From contig JAGCUA010000009.1 of the NCBI GenBank assembly GCA_017963125.1, positions 1-64,000 on the forward strand: a stretch of 64,000 bases of DNA, in the 5' to 3' direction. The notes under the pieces were generated by a model that saw only the letters and a list, made by a program, of their open reading frames with translations, did no database searches and had not been told where the DNA came from. The translations under genes and the position numbers were made by a program. Every line of letters begins with the position of its first letter. Positions within the stretch are counted from its first letter, which is position 1. Source of the stretch: a bacterium. Its GTDB lineage: Bacteria > UBP6 > UBA1177. This document shows positions 27,568-36,174 of this stretch, in pieces.

Positions 27568-28483
27568 AGCTTTTTAAGAGAAGGGAAACAAAAACTATAA
27601 CTGCCGAGACGAGAAGTGAATCTGTTCTGTCGAAGAGGCCGCCGTGACCCGGAATCAGGTTGCTGGAATCCTTGACGTTGGCGCCGCGTTTGATAAGCGA
27701 TTCTATCAAGTCTCCGAACTGCGCGAAAATGCCGTCAAGAAGTGCTACGACGAGAACGAACCAGATATTTTCGTTTTTAAGAAGGGTGAGAGCGAAGACA
27801 AGGCCGGCAATGACTGAAAAAATCACGCCGGAAACAGCTCCTTCCCAGGTTTTTTTGGGGCTTATAGCCGGAGCGAATTTGTGTTTGCCGAGCGCTTTTC
27901 CGCCGAAGTAGGCCGCGCTGTCGCAGACCCACGGAATCACGAGCATGAAAAGAAACCAGTGTGCGTTGGAGTAGGGAAACTTTTCAAACAGCGGTTCAAG
28001 TCCGAAAGTGTAGCTTTTGATGAGCGGGAAAAGTCCGAAAATTATGCCGAAATAGAAAAATCCGAAGAAATAGACGTTCATCCTTCTGAATTTCACTTCG
28101 ATCGGATCTTTGCCGGTAAGAGCGATCATCGGAATGAGTGCGACACCTGCAAAAAGTACCGTCAAAAACTGCTTGAGAGGCATACAAAGTTTCCAGAATG
28201 CTTCGCCGCTTTTTGCCATCTCTGCAATATTTGCTGTCGCAGGATCCGCCGCTGCAAGGAAAATTGCATCCATCCGCATGATGGAATTCGCCATCGAAAG
28301 CATGAGTATCGCCGCGATTATGAAAAGCGGGTGATTTCTTTCCTTGAACATCGAAAGGTATTCGGCGAAAGTAAAAAATGCGACTGCGATTATGAGATAG
28401 TTAAAAATTGCAGGCGGCAGGAAGTAGATCATTCCGACTACCGCGGCAATTCCGATCACAGCTGTTATGATGCGTGTTTTCAT
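27557..28483 (-). CDS. cdsA: Phosphatidate cytidylyltransferase
   Basis: CdsA makes CDP-diacylglycerol from phosphatidate and CTP, the precursor of phosphatidylethanolamine and phosphatidylglycerol. This 308-residue inner-membrane protein has about eight hydrophobic helices. It carries the C-terminal family signature: VCDSAAYFGGKALGKHKFAPAISPKKTWEG, and then GDLIESLIKRGANVKDSSNLIPGHGGLFDRTDSLL. It lies between pheT and dxr on the same strand and overlaps dxr. No upstream uppS or frr is seen, so the usual cluster is partly broken and pheT stands in its place. Confidence 0.95.
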   Translation of the reverse strand: MKTRIITAVIGIAAVVGMIYFLPPAIFNYLIIAVAFFTFAEYLSMFKERNHPLFIIAAILMLSMANSIMRMDAIFLAAADPATANIAEMAKSGEAFWKLCMPLKQFLTVLFAGVALIPMIALTGKDPIEVKFRRMNVYFFGFFYFGIIFGLFPLIKSYTFGLEPLFEKFPYSNAHWFLFMLVIPWVCDSAAYFGGKALGKHKFAPAISPKKTWEGAVSGVIFSVIAGLVFALTLLKNENIWFVLVVALLDGIFAQFGDLIESLIKRGANVKDSSNLIPGHGGLFDRTDSLLVSAVIVFVSLLLKSYVG

Positions 28484-28516
28484 GAAAAACTCCGTTAAAA
28501 TCAGATGCTTGCTTGA

Positions 28517-30901
28517 TTAGTCTCCGCTGATTTTCCAGCCCGCATTGCGCAGAGCGGTGAAGACTTTCTGCTGGGTCTCTTTCATTTCGTCGATCGTGAG
28601 AGTGCGTTCTTTCGCGTTGAGGACGACTCTCATCGTGATGCTTGCAAAACCCGGAAGGATCGGGAAACCGGTGAACTTGTCAACAAGTTTGGTCTCGATG
28701 AAAATTTTCGGATCGACCGCTTTTTTGACAACGTTGAGAAGCTGCGAACTTTCAGTCCTTTCGGGAACGATCGCCGAAACGTCGAAACTGGTTGAGGGGA
28801 ATTTGAGGAGCTGCGCGAATTTTATATTTCTTTCAGGCAGGTCGAAAAGCATCGTCTGCTCAATTTCGATATATGCAACGGGAACGTTGATGTCGCATTT
28901 TTTGAGGATTCCGGGGTGAACTTCGCCGAAAATTGCGATCGGATCCTTTCCAGCCAAAACGACTGCCGACTTGTTCGGGTGAAGGAATTCCGTTCCGCAG
29001 AGAGCGTTGCCCGTGATCCTTTCGAAGCGCAGAGGCGGCGTGCTGAGCTCTTTTGCGATCGAAACCATGATCCTCTTCGTGTATTCAAAGAGTTCCGGTG
29101 TTCCGACTGCGATTATGCCGATTCTCTTTCTCTCGTCGTCGACTGTGAAGATGCGGCCGAATTCAAAGAGGGTGAACTGTTTGAAATTCTTGAGATTTTC
29201 GTGAACGTTTTTGACCAAACCCTGGAAAAGCGAGTATCTGAGGTAAGGGGTATCTCTTTCGTCAACCGTTTCGACGATTTTTTCTTTCGGGAACGGAACG
29301 AGCTCGAGATCGCTTGCGCCGTAGAACGAGTAGTTCATAACTTCGTTCGCACCGAATCCTTTTGCAAGGAGGTTTTTCAAAATCTCGGTCTTTTCCATAT
29401 CTTTGTTGCGTGCCGGACGCTCGACTTCAAAGTAGGGGCTCTGCGGCTTGATGTTGTTGAAGCCGTAAAGTCTGCCGACTTCTTCGACGATATCTTCGGC
29501 GATCGAAACATCCTTACTTCTTCTGTGAGCCGGAACTTCGATCGTGAGTTTTCCGCCGTCATTTTTAACGCCGAAATCGAGGTAGGTGAGCATCGAAACG
29601 ATTTTTTCGTCGCTGAGATCTTCTGCCGGGATGCCGAGAAGCGAGCGGATCCTGTCAGTTGTGATGACGATGTTTCCTTTGAAGCCATATCCTTCGCTGT
29701 TGTCGGCCGTTGCAAGTTCCGAAGTGATGATCGCGCCGGGAATTATCTCTTTGATGAGCGTTACGATGCGCTCCATTGCAAGGTAGCAGTTTTCGACCCA
29801 GAGTGATTTTTCGTATCTGTTGACCGCATCGGTCCTGAGGTCGAGCCTGTTTGCCGTTCTGCGGACGCTTGCCGGTGAGAAAAGAGCCGATTCGATGAAG
29901 ATCTCAGTCGTATCGTCTTTGATCTCGCTGTTGAGACAACCCATGACACCTGCGATCGCAAGGCTTCTCGTCTCGTCAGCTATTACTGCGTCTGTCGATT
30001 TGAGAACTCTCGGAACATTGTCCAAAGTCGTGAAGTTTTCGCCTTCAAAAGCGTCACGGATGACGATCTTGTTTCCTGCGATGTCGCGTCTGTCGAAAGT
30101 GTGAAGCGGATGACCGACTTCATACATGACATAGTTCGCGATATCGACGATGTTGTTTATCGGACGGAGCCCGACATTTTCAAGTCTCGCCTTCATCCAG
30201 TCAGGCGACGGAGCGGTTTTCAGGTTGCTGACCTTGAGGCCGAGATAGTGGAGGCAGCGCGGAGTTTTGATTTCGATTTCGAATTTTTCGTCAACTCTGT
30301 CGGCTTTGATGCCTGTGTATTTGAGCTCCTTTTTCCACGGAAGTTCGAATATCGCCCTGATCTCACGCGCTATTCCGAAGTGACCCCAGAGGTCAGGACG
30401 GTGGTTTATAGTTTTGTTTTCGATCTCGATCACGAAATCCTGTCTGTTGAATATCTTTTTGAGGGGAACTCCGATCTCTGTAGCCGGATCAAGAACCATG
30501 ATGCCCGAGTGGTCGGTGCCGAGACCGAGTTCGTCTTCAGCGCAGATCATGCCGCAGCTTTCGACTCCGCGGATCTTTGCCGGTTTTATCTCGAAATTGC
30601 CGGGAAGGACAGTTCCCAGCGGAGCGAACGCGACAGTCTGGCCTTCAGCGATATTCGGTGCGCCGCAGACAACTGTCTGCTCTTTTTTGCCGTCAAAAAC
30701 GGTCGCCAGATGAAGGTGATCGGAATTCGGATGGTTCTCGACCTTATTCACTTTCGCCGTAATGACCTGGTCGAAGTGCTTGAAAAGCCACTCGTAATCT
30801 TCGACTTCCGCCGATTTCATCGTCAGTTGTTTCGCGATCTCTTCCGCAGCGATGCCGCTCAGATCTATGTAGTCGTTGAGCCAGTTCAAAGATAATTTCA
30901 T
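28517..30901 (-). CDS. pheT: Phenylalanyl-tRNA synthetase beta subunit
   Basis: PheT pairs with PheS in an alpha2beta2 enzyme that charges tRNA-Phe. The 794 residues carry the full bacterial order: a tRNA-binding EMAP-like domain (about 40-150; VVCGAPNI), B1, B3/B4 editing (about 205-390, with RPINNIVDIANYVMYEVGHPLHTFD), B5 (about 400-475), the catalytic-like core, and the C-terminal FDX-ACB (about 700-794; PSTSFDVSAIVPE). pheS is not next to it; upstream lies a divergent ABC gene. The GGAG site before the ATG and a TTGCAT-TATAAA promoter at 30959-30986 suggest its own transcription, with cdsA and dxr following. Confidence 0.97.
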   Translation of the reverse strand: MKLSLNWLNDYIDLSGIAAEEIAKQLTMKSAEVEDYEWLFKHFDQVITAKVNKVENHPNSDHLHLATVFDGKKEQTVVCGAPNIAEGQTVAFAPLGTVLPGNFEIKPAKIRGVESCGMICAEDELGLGTDHSGIMVLDPATEIGVPLKKIFNRQDFVIEIENKTINHRPDLWGHFGIAREIRAIFELPWKKELKYTGIKADRVDEKFEIEIKTPRCLHYLGLKVSNLKTAPSPDWMKARLENVGLRPINNIVDIANYVMYEVGHPLHTFDRRDIAGNKIVIRDAFEGENFTTLDNVPRVLKSTDAVIADETRSLAIAGVMGCLNSEIKDDTTEIFIESALFSPASVRRTANRLDLRTDAVNRYEKSLWVENCYLAMERIVTLIKEIIPGAIITSELATADNSEGYGFKGNIVITTDRIRSLLGIPAEDLSDEKIVSMLTYLDFGVKNDGGKLTIEVPAHRRSKDVSIAEDIVEEVGRLYGFNNIKPQSPYFEVERPARNKDMEKTEILKNLLAKGFGANEVMNYSFYGASDLELVPFPKEKIVETVDERDTPYLRYSLFQGLVKNVHENLKNFKQFTLFEFGRIFTVDDERKRIGIIAVGTPELFEYTKRIMVSIAKELSTPPLRFERITGNALCGTEFLHPNKSAVVLAGKDPIAIFGEVHPGILKKCDINVPVAYIEIEQTMLFDLPERNIKFAQLLKFPSTSFDVSAIVPERTESSQLLNVVKKAVDPKIFIETKLVDKFTGFPILPGFASITMRVVLNAKERTLTIDEMKETQQKVFTALRNAGWKISGD

Positions 30902-30958
30902 AGTAAATCTCCTGAAAATTATAAAAATTCATTTGTTATAGCACAAAAAAACGGGAGT

Positions 30959-30986
30959 TTTATAGTCAAGTGCGTCCGAAATGCAA
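30959..30986 (-). promoter_or_regulatory. Promoter of pheT-cdsA-dxr
   Basis: The minus strand has TTGCAT (30986-30981), 16 bases, then TATAAA (30964-30959), 58 bases before the pheT ATG. A second TGCTATAAC extended -10 lies closer to the gene at 30935-30943. Confidence 0.5.
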
Positions 30987-31009
30987 GAAACGGCCACAAA
31001 ATTTTAAGC

Positions 31010-31064
31010 GTCATTCTGAGCAAAGCGAAGAATCCTGAGATGTTTCACGTTCGTTCAACATGAC
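31010..31064 (+). repeat. Dispersed element A, copy 2
   Basis: It starts GTCATTCTGAGC, contains GCGAAGAATC and ends GTTCAACATGAC. It sits between the divergent pheT and ABC genes, directly upstream of the ABC promoter. Confidence 0.85.
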
Positions 31065-31076
31065 GAATATGCTTTT

Positions 31077-31104
31077 TTGCTCTTTTGATTCTTTTTACTA
31101 TAAT
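31077..31104 (+). promoter_or_regulatory. Promoter of the ABC exporter operon
   Basis: TTGCTC (31077-31082), 16 bases, then a perfect TATAAT (31099-31104), 33 bases before the GTG start. Confidence 0.55.
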
Positions 31105-31136
31105 CTCGGGTTTTTTGATTTTTAGGGAGGAAACGC

Positions 31137-32075
31137 GTGAAACCTATCGAACTCAAAAATGTCAGGAAGGTTTTCAGCCATCCGATGAAAGTCTGGACTA
31201 AGATCGAATCGGTTAAAGACCTTTCTTTCTCGATGGAACAAGGCGAAATCATCGGTTTCGTCGGCCACAACGGTGCCGGAAAGACGACTACGATCAAAAT
31301 GATAATGGGCTTCATTAAGCCTACGAGCGGCGAAATTTCTGTTTTCGGCAGAAAGCCGGGTGAGCGCGAAGTAAAGAGCAAAATCGGCTTCCTGCCTGAG
31401 AGACCTTACTTTTATTCGGAACTTACCGCGATGGAAGTTTTGAAATATTTCGGAAAACTTTCCGGGATAAGCGGCAGGATCCTTGCCGACAAGGCTGAAA
31501 ACGTGCTGAAAAAAGTAGGTCTTTTCGAGGACAGGAACCGCAAACTTGCGAGTTATTCGAAAGGTATGCTCCAGAGGATCGGCCTGGCGCAGGCGATAAT
31601 CCACGATCCTGAGCTTGTCATTATGGACGAGCCTATGAGCGGTCTTGATCCGATCGGCAGAAAAGAGGTCAAAGACATTATCCGCGGCCTCAAGAGAGAC
31701 GGAAAAAGCGTCATTTTCTCAAGCCACATCCTGAGCGATATCGAAAATCTTTCCGACAGAGTCCTCATCATCGAGCACGGAAAGCTCAAAAGTTTCGGCT
31801 CTCTGCATGAGATCATCCGTCCGGAAGACGTCAGATATTCGATTGAATTTTCGTGCGACAGGAGCATGAAAGACGCAGTTTTCTCGCTTTTCGACGGTGT
31901 CAGGATCGTTTCGGACAGATTTGTTCTCGACTGCACCGACATCAGTGATTTCAATTCCAAACTTGCCGAAGTCGTAGGCAAAGGATACACGGTTTTGAAT
32001 GCGAACGGTTCATATCCTTCGCTGGAAGAGATAGTTTTCAAGGAGGTCAGGGAGGAAGAAAATGAACAGCATTAA
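31137..32075 (+). CDS. ABC transporter ATP-binding protein (NatA/ABC-2 type)
   Basis: The 312-residue ATPase is the motor of an ABC-2 export system with the following permease. Walker A is GHNGAGKTT (Lys 49), the signature motif is YSKGMLQRIGLAQA, Walker B is LVIMDEPMSGLDP, and the switch histidine is in IFSSHILSDIE. A C-terminal accessory region of about 90 residues follows the nucleotide-binding domain, as in NatA/CcmA-type proteins. It starts with GTG behind AGGGAGG and overlaps the permease gene by 14 bases. The substrate is unknown. Confidence 0.93.
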   Translation: MKPIELKNVRKVFSHPMKVWTKIESVKDLSFSMEQGEIIGFVGHNGAGKTTTIKMIMGFIKPTSGEISVFGRKPGEREVKSKIGFLPERPYFYSELTAMEVLKYFGKLSGISGRILADKAENVLKKVGLFEDRNRKLASYSKGMLQRIGLAQAIIHDPELVIMDEPMSGLDPIGRKEVKDIIRGLKRDGKSVIFSSHILSDIENLSDRVLIIEHGKLKSFGSLHEIIRPEDVRYSIEFSCDRSMKDAVFSLFDGVRIVSDRFVLDCTDISDFNSKLAEVVGKGYTVLNANGSYPSLEEIVFKEVREEENEQH

Positions 32076-32841
32076 AAGAATTGCCAATGTTTCGTTCTAC
32101 ACTTTTCTCGAAATGGTCCGCAGCAAAGTGCTCTACATCCTTCTTTTCTTCGCTCTTTTCATCTTTGCGCTCGGGATCGGCATCACGCAGATGACGATAG
32201 GCAACGTTCAGGACATCATCAGCGACATCGGACTTGGAACGATCGAGATCTTCTCGACGGTTCTTTCGATCTTCCTCGGCATCTCGCTTGTCCACAAGGA
32301 ACTATCGCTTAAAACCCTTCATCCGCTTTTAGCTCGTCCGATCGCACGTCCGGAATATATTCTGGGCAAATTTTTCGGCATGGTCCTCCTTATTATTGTT
32401 GAAATAGTCGTAATGTGCATCATTTTCGCGATACTTCTTGCTGTTTTCGGCGGATTTCCGCGCTTTTTCGGCTACCTTCCGGCTGTTTACACGATTTTCC
32501 TGCAGACATGCACCGTGATTTCGGTCGCAGTTCTCTGCTCGACTCTTACCGAACCGGCGGTCGCTGCGATGCTCACGATTTCGTTCTATCTCATCGGCGC
32601 GACCTCATACAACCTGGTTTATGCGATAACGAAAAGAAGTTCGGAACTTGTTGTAAATGTCGTCACGGCTCTCCGTTACATCCTGCCTGATTTTTCGCAT
32701 TTCAATATCAAGGACAATCTGGTTTACGGACGCGGTCTTGACGGTCTCAGTCTTGGTTTTGCGTCAGTTTACGCGCTGCTCATAATAGTCATCGTTCTTT
32801 CGCTCGCGGTAATGTTCTTCAACAACAAAGAGATTTCATAG
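32062..32841 (+). CDS. ABC-2 type transporter permease
   Basis: This 259-residue inner-membrane protein has about six hydrophobic helices (roughly 18-40, 55-80, 95-125, 130-155, 165-190 and 230-252), the usual ABC-2 membrane domain. The short segment HKELSLKTLHPLLARPIARPEYILGK between helices 2 and 3 resembles the coupling region of such permeases. The 14-base overlap with the ATPase gene shows that the two form one transporter. There is no partner gene nearby that would reveal the substrate. Confidence 0.88.
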   Translation: MNSIKRIANVSFYTFLEMVRSKVLYILLFFALFIFALGIGITQMTIGNVQDIISDIGLGTIEIFSTVLSIFLGISLVHKELSLKTLHPLLARPIARPEYILGKFFGMVLLIIVEIVVMCIIFAILLAVFGGFPRFFGYLPAVYTIFLQTCTVISVAVLCSTLTEPAVAAMLTISFYLIGATSYNLVYAITKRSSELVVNVVTALRYILPDFSHFNIKDNLVYGRGLDGLSLGFASVYALLIIVIVLSLAVMFFNNKEIS

Positions 32842-32850
32842 GAGAAAAAA

Positions 32851-33306
32851 ATGCTTAAAAAAGGTGATATCGCTCCCGAATTCAAACTTCAGGATTCGCA
32901 CGGAACAGAGATAAAACTTTCTGATTTTGCGGGTTACAACGTCGTTCTTTACTTCTATCCGCGCGACAATACTTCAGGCTGCACGACAGAGGCGAAAGAG
33001 TTCACCGAACTTGCAGACAAATTCAAGGAAAAACACGCCGTCATCATCGGAATAAGCCCCGATTCAGTCGAATCACACCGCAAATTCGAGGAAAAGCACG
33101 GCCTCAGAGTCCTTCTTCTTTCTGATCCGGATAAAGAAGTCCTGCAGAAATACGGCGCATGGCAGCTCAAAAAACTCTACGGAAAAGAGTCGATGGGTGT
33201 TGTCAGAACGACCTATCTCATCGGCACGGACGGAAAAATCGCCGAAGTCTTCGAAAAAGTCAAAGCGGCAGGCCACGCCGAAAAAGTTTTTTGCTCGCTT
33301 AATTGA
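32851..33306 (+). CDS. bcp: Thioredoxin-dependent peroxiredoxin of the Bcp/PrxQ family
   Basis: This 151-residue cytoplasmic peroxidase reduces hydrogen peroxide and organic peroxides. The peroxidatic Cys 44 is in FYPRDNTSGCTTEA, with the family-wide PxxxT/SxxC arrangement. The usual nearby resolving cysteine (five residues later) is replaced by Lys 49, so this is a 1-Cys-like member unless Cys 148 at the C-terminus serves. An AGGAGAAAAAA-type site precedes the ATG 9 bases after the permease gene. The gene ends 4 bases before a CGTNACGN octamer array. Confidence 0.93.
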   Translation: MLKKGDIAPEFKLQDSHGTEIKLSDFAGYNVVLYFYPRDNTSGCTTEAKEFTELADKFKEKHAVIIGISPDSVESHRKFEEKHGLRVLLLSDPDKEVLQKYGAWQLKKLYGKESMGVVRTTYLIGTDGKIAEVFEKVKAAGHAEKVFCSLN

Positions 33307-33310
33307 TTGT

Positions 33311-33342
33311 CGTCACGTCGTTACGCCGTCACGACGTAACGT
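33311..33342. repeat. CGTNACGN octamer array 1
   Basis: Four head-to-tail octamers (CGTCACGT, CGTTACGC, CGTCACGA, CGTAACGT) fill the gap between the converging bcp and DEAD-box helicase genes. Arms ACGTCGT/ACGACGT can form a hairpin, and TTATTTTTT follows on the plus strand, so it may also end transcription. Confidence 0.8.
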
Positions 33343-34880
33343 TATTTTTTGAATTTCCTGTCGCGATTTGAAAAATCCTCGCCGTAACCGCCGTGTTTTT
33401 TGTCTTTGCGGTGAAAATCGTTTGATTTCCGTGACTTGTGCTTTTCTTCGCCCTCGTGTCTGCGGTTTGTTTTTCCGAAGCCGCGGTGAGTTTTTGAGTG
33501 CTTGTTTTCCTCTTTCTGCATGAGCTGTCGGATCCTTTTTTCGGAAAATCCGACCTGGTCGGGTTCTTCTTCGGTTTCCGGCGGTTCTTCAAGAAGCATT
33601 GATGCCAGAATTATCGCGATCGAGCGCGGATCGAGCTCAGCCGCAAGTTTTTCGACAAGTTCAAGTCCCGCTTTGTCGGGGGTGTATTCCAGAATTTCCT
33701 CGATAAGGCGGTTTGAGCGTTCTTTTCTGAGATTGTGAAGAGTCGGAATGACTTTGACTTCGATCGAAGAGCCGACATTTTTCTCGATCCTGCGGATATT
33801 CCTGAATTCCGACGGCGTGACAAGTGTTATCGCGATCCCTTTGTTTCCAGCTCTGCCGGTCCTTCCGACGCGGTGGATGTAGCTTTTTGCGTTGAATGGG
33901 ATGTGATAGTTGAAAACGTGGCTCACGTCTGCGATGTCGAGTCCGCGCGCCGCGACATCGGTCGCGACTAAAATATCGATCATCCCTTTTCGGAAGCTGG
34001 ACATGACCTGATTTCTCTGCGACTGGTCCAAGTCTCCGTGGAGAGCTTTCGCGTTGAATCCTTTTGCCACAAGAAAAGTGCTGAGTTCGTCGACTTCGAG
34101 TTTCGTGCGGCAGAAAAGTATCGCTTTTTCGGGATTTTCCGATTCAATGAGGCGCGTTATCGCGATCCGCTTTTCCTCTTCCTCGACGATGTAGTATGAC
34201 TGCTCGATATCGGTATTCGTCGATTCATCGACCGTTTCAGCCTTTATCGAAACAGGATTTACGAGGATCGATTCGGCGAGTTTTTTGATCTCTTCGGGCA
34301 TTGTAGCCGAGAAAAGAAGAGTCTGGCGCTTTTCCGGCATGAAGTCGAAAATCGCCATGATGTCGTCGTAAAAACCCATGTCGAGCATCTCGTCGGCTTC
34401 GTCAAGAACGACAGTTACAGGTTCGACGATCTCGATCTTGCCCGATTGCAGCATATCGAGAAGACGCCCCGGAGTCGCCGCGAGGACCTGAGTCCCGCTT
34501 TCGAGCAGTTTGAGCTGGCGCGAATAGGAGTGCCCGCCCAAAATCGAGCAGGTTCTTATCCCGGCAAATTTGCCAAGACGGTAAAGCTCATCGCTTATCT
34601 GGGAGGCAAGTTCGCGGGTAGGGGAGATCACGATAAGTTCGATCCCGACGTTCCGCAGCATGTTATTCATGACAGGCAGGCCGAAAGCGGCTGTTTTGCC
34701 TGTTCCCGTGTGGGACTGCGCGATAACGTCTTTTCCTTCTAAAATCAAAGGAATAGCCTGAGCCTGGATCGGGCTTGGAATCTTGAAACCTGCTTCGCGT
34801 ATACCTTCCATTATGTCGCTTTTGAAGCCGAAATCTTCAAAAGTCGTGTCTGTTGCCATTTCGGCGAATTTTTCAGTCAT
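33342..34880 (-). CDS. DEAD-box ATP-dependent RNA helicase (DeaD/CsdA-like)
   Basis: This 512-residue RNA helicase probably remodels ribosomal or messenger RNA. It has the Q motif and FxSPIQAQAIP, motif I SHTGTGKTAA, Ia PTRELASQ, Ib TPGRLL, DEAD in VLDEADEMLDMGF, motif III SATMP, and C-terminal HRVGRTGRAGNKG (motif VI). After the two RecA-like domains (about 1-375) comes a helical stretch and a Lys/Arg/Gly/His-rich tail (about 440-512) suited to RNA binding. It converges with bcp across the first octamer array. Confidence 0.93.
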   Translation of the reverse strand: MTEKFAEMATDTTFEDFGFKSDIMEGIREAGFKIPSPIQAQAIPLILEGKDVIAQSHTGTGKTAAFGLPVMNNMLRNVGIELIVISPTRELASQISDELYRLGKFAGIRTCSILGGHSYSRQLKLLESGTQVLAATPGRLLDMLQSGKIEIVEPVTVVLDEADEMLDMGFYDDIMAIFDFMPEKRQTLLFSATMPEEIKKLAESILVNPVSIKAETVDESTNTDIEQSYYIVEEEEKRIAITRLIESENPEKAILFCRTKLEVDELSTFLVAKGFNAKALHGDLDQSQRNQVMSSFRKGMIDILVATDVAARGLDIADVSHVFNYHIPFNAKSYIHRVGRTGRAGNKGIAITLVTPSEFRNIRRIEKNVGSSIEVKVIPTLHNLRKERSNRLIEEILEYTPDKAGLELVEKLAAELDPRSIAIILASMLLEEPPETEEEPDQVGFSEKRIRQLMQKEENKHSKTHRGFGKTNRRHEGEEKHKSRKSNDFHRKDKKHGGYGEDFSNRDRKFKK

Positions 34881-34965
34881 TGTGCCTCAGAATAAAGTTT
34901 TACTGCTCAGCAGTTAGAAAACTTTTGAAATTTTTGTGAATTATAAAAAGGAAAGACAATTAAAC

Positions 34966-35562
34966 TTAGAATCTGTAGGTTGCTTCAGCCATGAAGTAGT
35001 CCTGGTGTCCGTGTGCAAAATGAGATTTTTTGCCTGCGTTGCCGCCGAAACCGGCTTTAAGTCCCCAGTTGTTGTTGAAATTAAGCTGTGCACCGATTCC
35101 CCAAGCAAAACTTGCTCTGAATTTAGCTTCGGTTTCATCGCCTGCATCCCAAGTAGCAACATTAAGACCAACACCCATGGAAAGCCAGGGACCAACAGCT
35201 GTAAGAGGACCTGCGCCGTTCATTTTGGTGGTGTCGAAGAGATACATGAAGTTGCCCTGAACAGGAATCATGATCCAGTGGTGATCAAAACCTTCTTCTG
35301 TCGGAATCCACCACTGAGCAGCAAGGTCAAGACCTGCATACATTTTGCCGCTGCCGTCATGAGCTTTTGTTGTAGCCTTTTCCCAAACGTTCCAGTCAAT
35401 GTCAGCGCCGACTGTTACACCGAGTATGTTCCAGCTGTCGCCGTCAGTGTCAGCACCGAGACCGAAAGTGAGCTGTATAACCTCAGGTTTCGGATCGCCG
35501 AATTTTGCAAAAAGACCGAATGTGCAGCAAAGAATAGCTGCGAGAACCAAAAATTTTTTCAT
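34966..35562 (-). CDS. Secreted outer-membrane beta-barrel-like protein
   Basis: The 198-residue protein has a cleavable signal peptide (KKFLVLAAILCCTFGLFA) and then alternating hydrophobic/polar strands. It ends in Y-R-F, the C-terminal aromatic recognised by the BAM machinery. The family is not identified. Its size suits a small eight-stranded barrel such as OmpW/OmpX-like proteins. The ATG at 35562 was chosen because AGGAGG lies 6 bases upstream; the earlier in-frame ATG at 35574 lacks a site. A TTGACT-TACTAT promoter lies at 35618-35645. Confidence 0.7.
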   Translation of the reverse strand: MKKFLVLAAILCCTFGLFAKFGDPKPEVIQLTFGLGADTDGDSWNILGVTVGADIDWNVWEKATTKAHDGSGKMYAGLDLAAQWWIPTEEGFDHHWIMIPVQGNFMYLFDTTKMNGAGPLTAVGPWLSMGVGLNVATWDAGDETEAKFRASFAWGIGAQLNFNNNWGLKAGFGGNAGKKSHFAHGHQDYFMAEATYRF

Positions 35563-35617
35563 AATTTCCTCCAAAATAAAATAACAAAAATTGGTTAAGC
35601 CAACCTAAAAACGCGAG

Positions 35618-35645
35618 ATAGTATCTATAAAATTTTTGAAGTCAA
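35618..35645 (-). promoter_or_regulatory. Promoter of the small beta-barrel gene
   Basis: The minus strand has TTGACT (35645-35640), 16 bases, then TACTAT (35623-35618), 56 bases before the ATG. Confidence 0.55.
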
Positions 35646-35665
35646 AAAAAATCATAACTAAAAAA

Positions 35666-36001
35666 TCAATCCCTGACATAGTGCGGCATATCGAAAGGAA
35701 TTACCATCGAAATCTCGACCAGTCCGCCTATCTCTCCGTTTTCCTTATACCACGGAGCCTGGTAGATCATCTTTTTGCGCCCTTTTTTCTCGATTGTGTA
35801 GATGTTCGGGTGGTCGTTTTTCATCATGTCGTGCATTTTGTCGATCGATGCCTGATGGTGGCATTTCATCAGATTTTCGCCGACCATGTTCCTTCCGCCC
35901 GAAAGTGCCTGCATCGCTGCTTCGTTCATGTCTAAAATGTTTCCTTCGGTGTCCATTACGGTTATCGCCGCACCGAATTTGTCAACCCAGTCTCTGAACA
36001 T
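35666..36001 (-). CDS. Small stand-alone PAS-domain protein
   Basis: The 111-residue cytoplasmic protein is essentially one PAS domain: AAITVMDTEGNILDMNEAAMQAL is the typical first strands and helix, followed by a loop with VGENLMKCHH and the strands KMIYQAPWYKENGEIGGLVEISM. A Cys-His-His stretch (KCHHQAS) could hold a metal or heme, but this is only a guess. There is no kinase or other output domain, so it would act by binding a partner. AAGGAGG precedes the ATG. Confidence 0.78.
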   Translation of the reverse strand: MFRDWVDKFGAAITVMDTEGNILDMNEAAMQALSGGRNMVGENLMKCHHQASIDKMHDMMKNDHPNIYTIEKKGRKKMIYQAPWYKENGEIGGLVEISMVIPFDMPHYVRD

Positions 36002-36174
36002 TTTTTCCTCCTTGTTTGAGTTGTTTGTTTCCTGTCGCCGGGAGTGCCGGCAAACAAAACGCCCGATTTTAGCTTGTTTTTTACGAAATGCGAGAGTTAT
36101 TTATGCCGGCGGGAATTTTTATTTCTGATTATTAAAAATCTTTGTATGATGCACTGTTTTTAGTAGGAGTTTGC

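Noticed and set aside
28916-29806. Long plus-strand frame inside pheT
   Set aside because: pheT is a certain gene on the other strand, and this frame has no recognisable domain.
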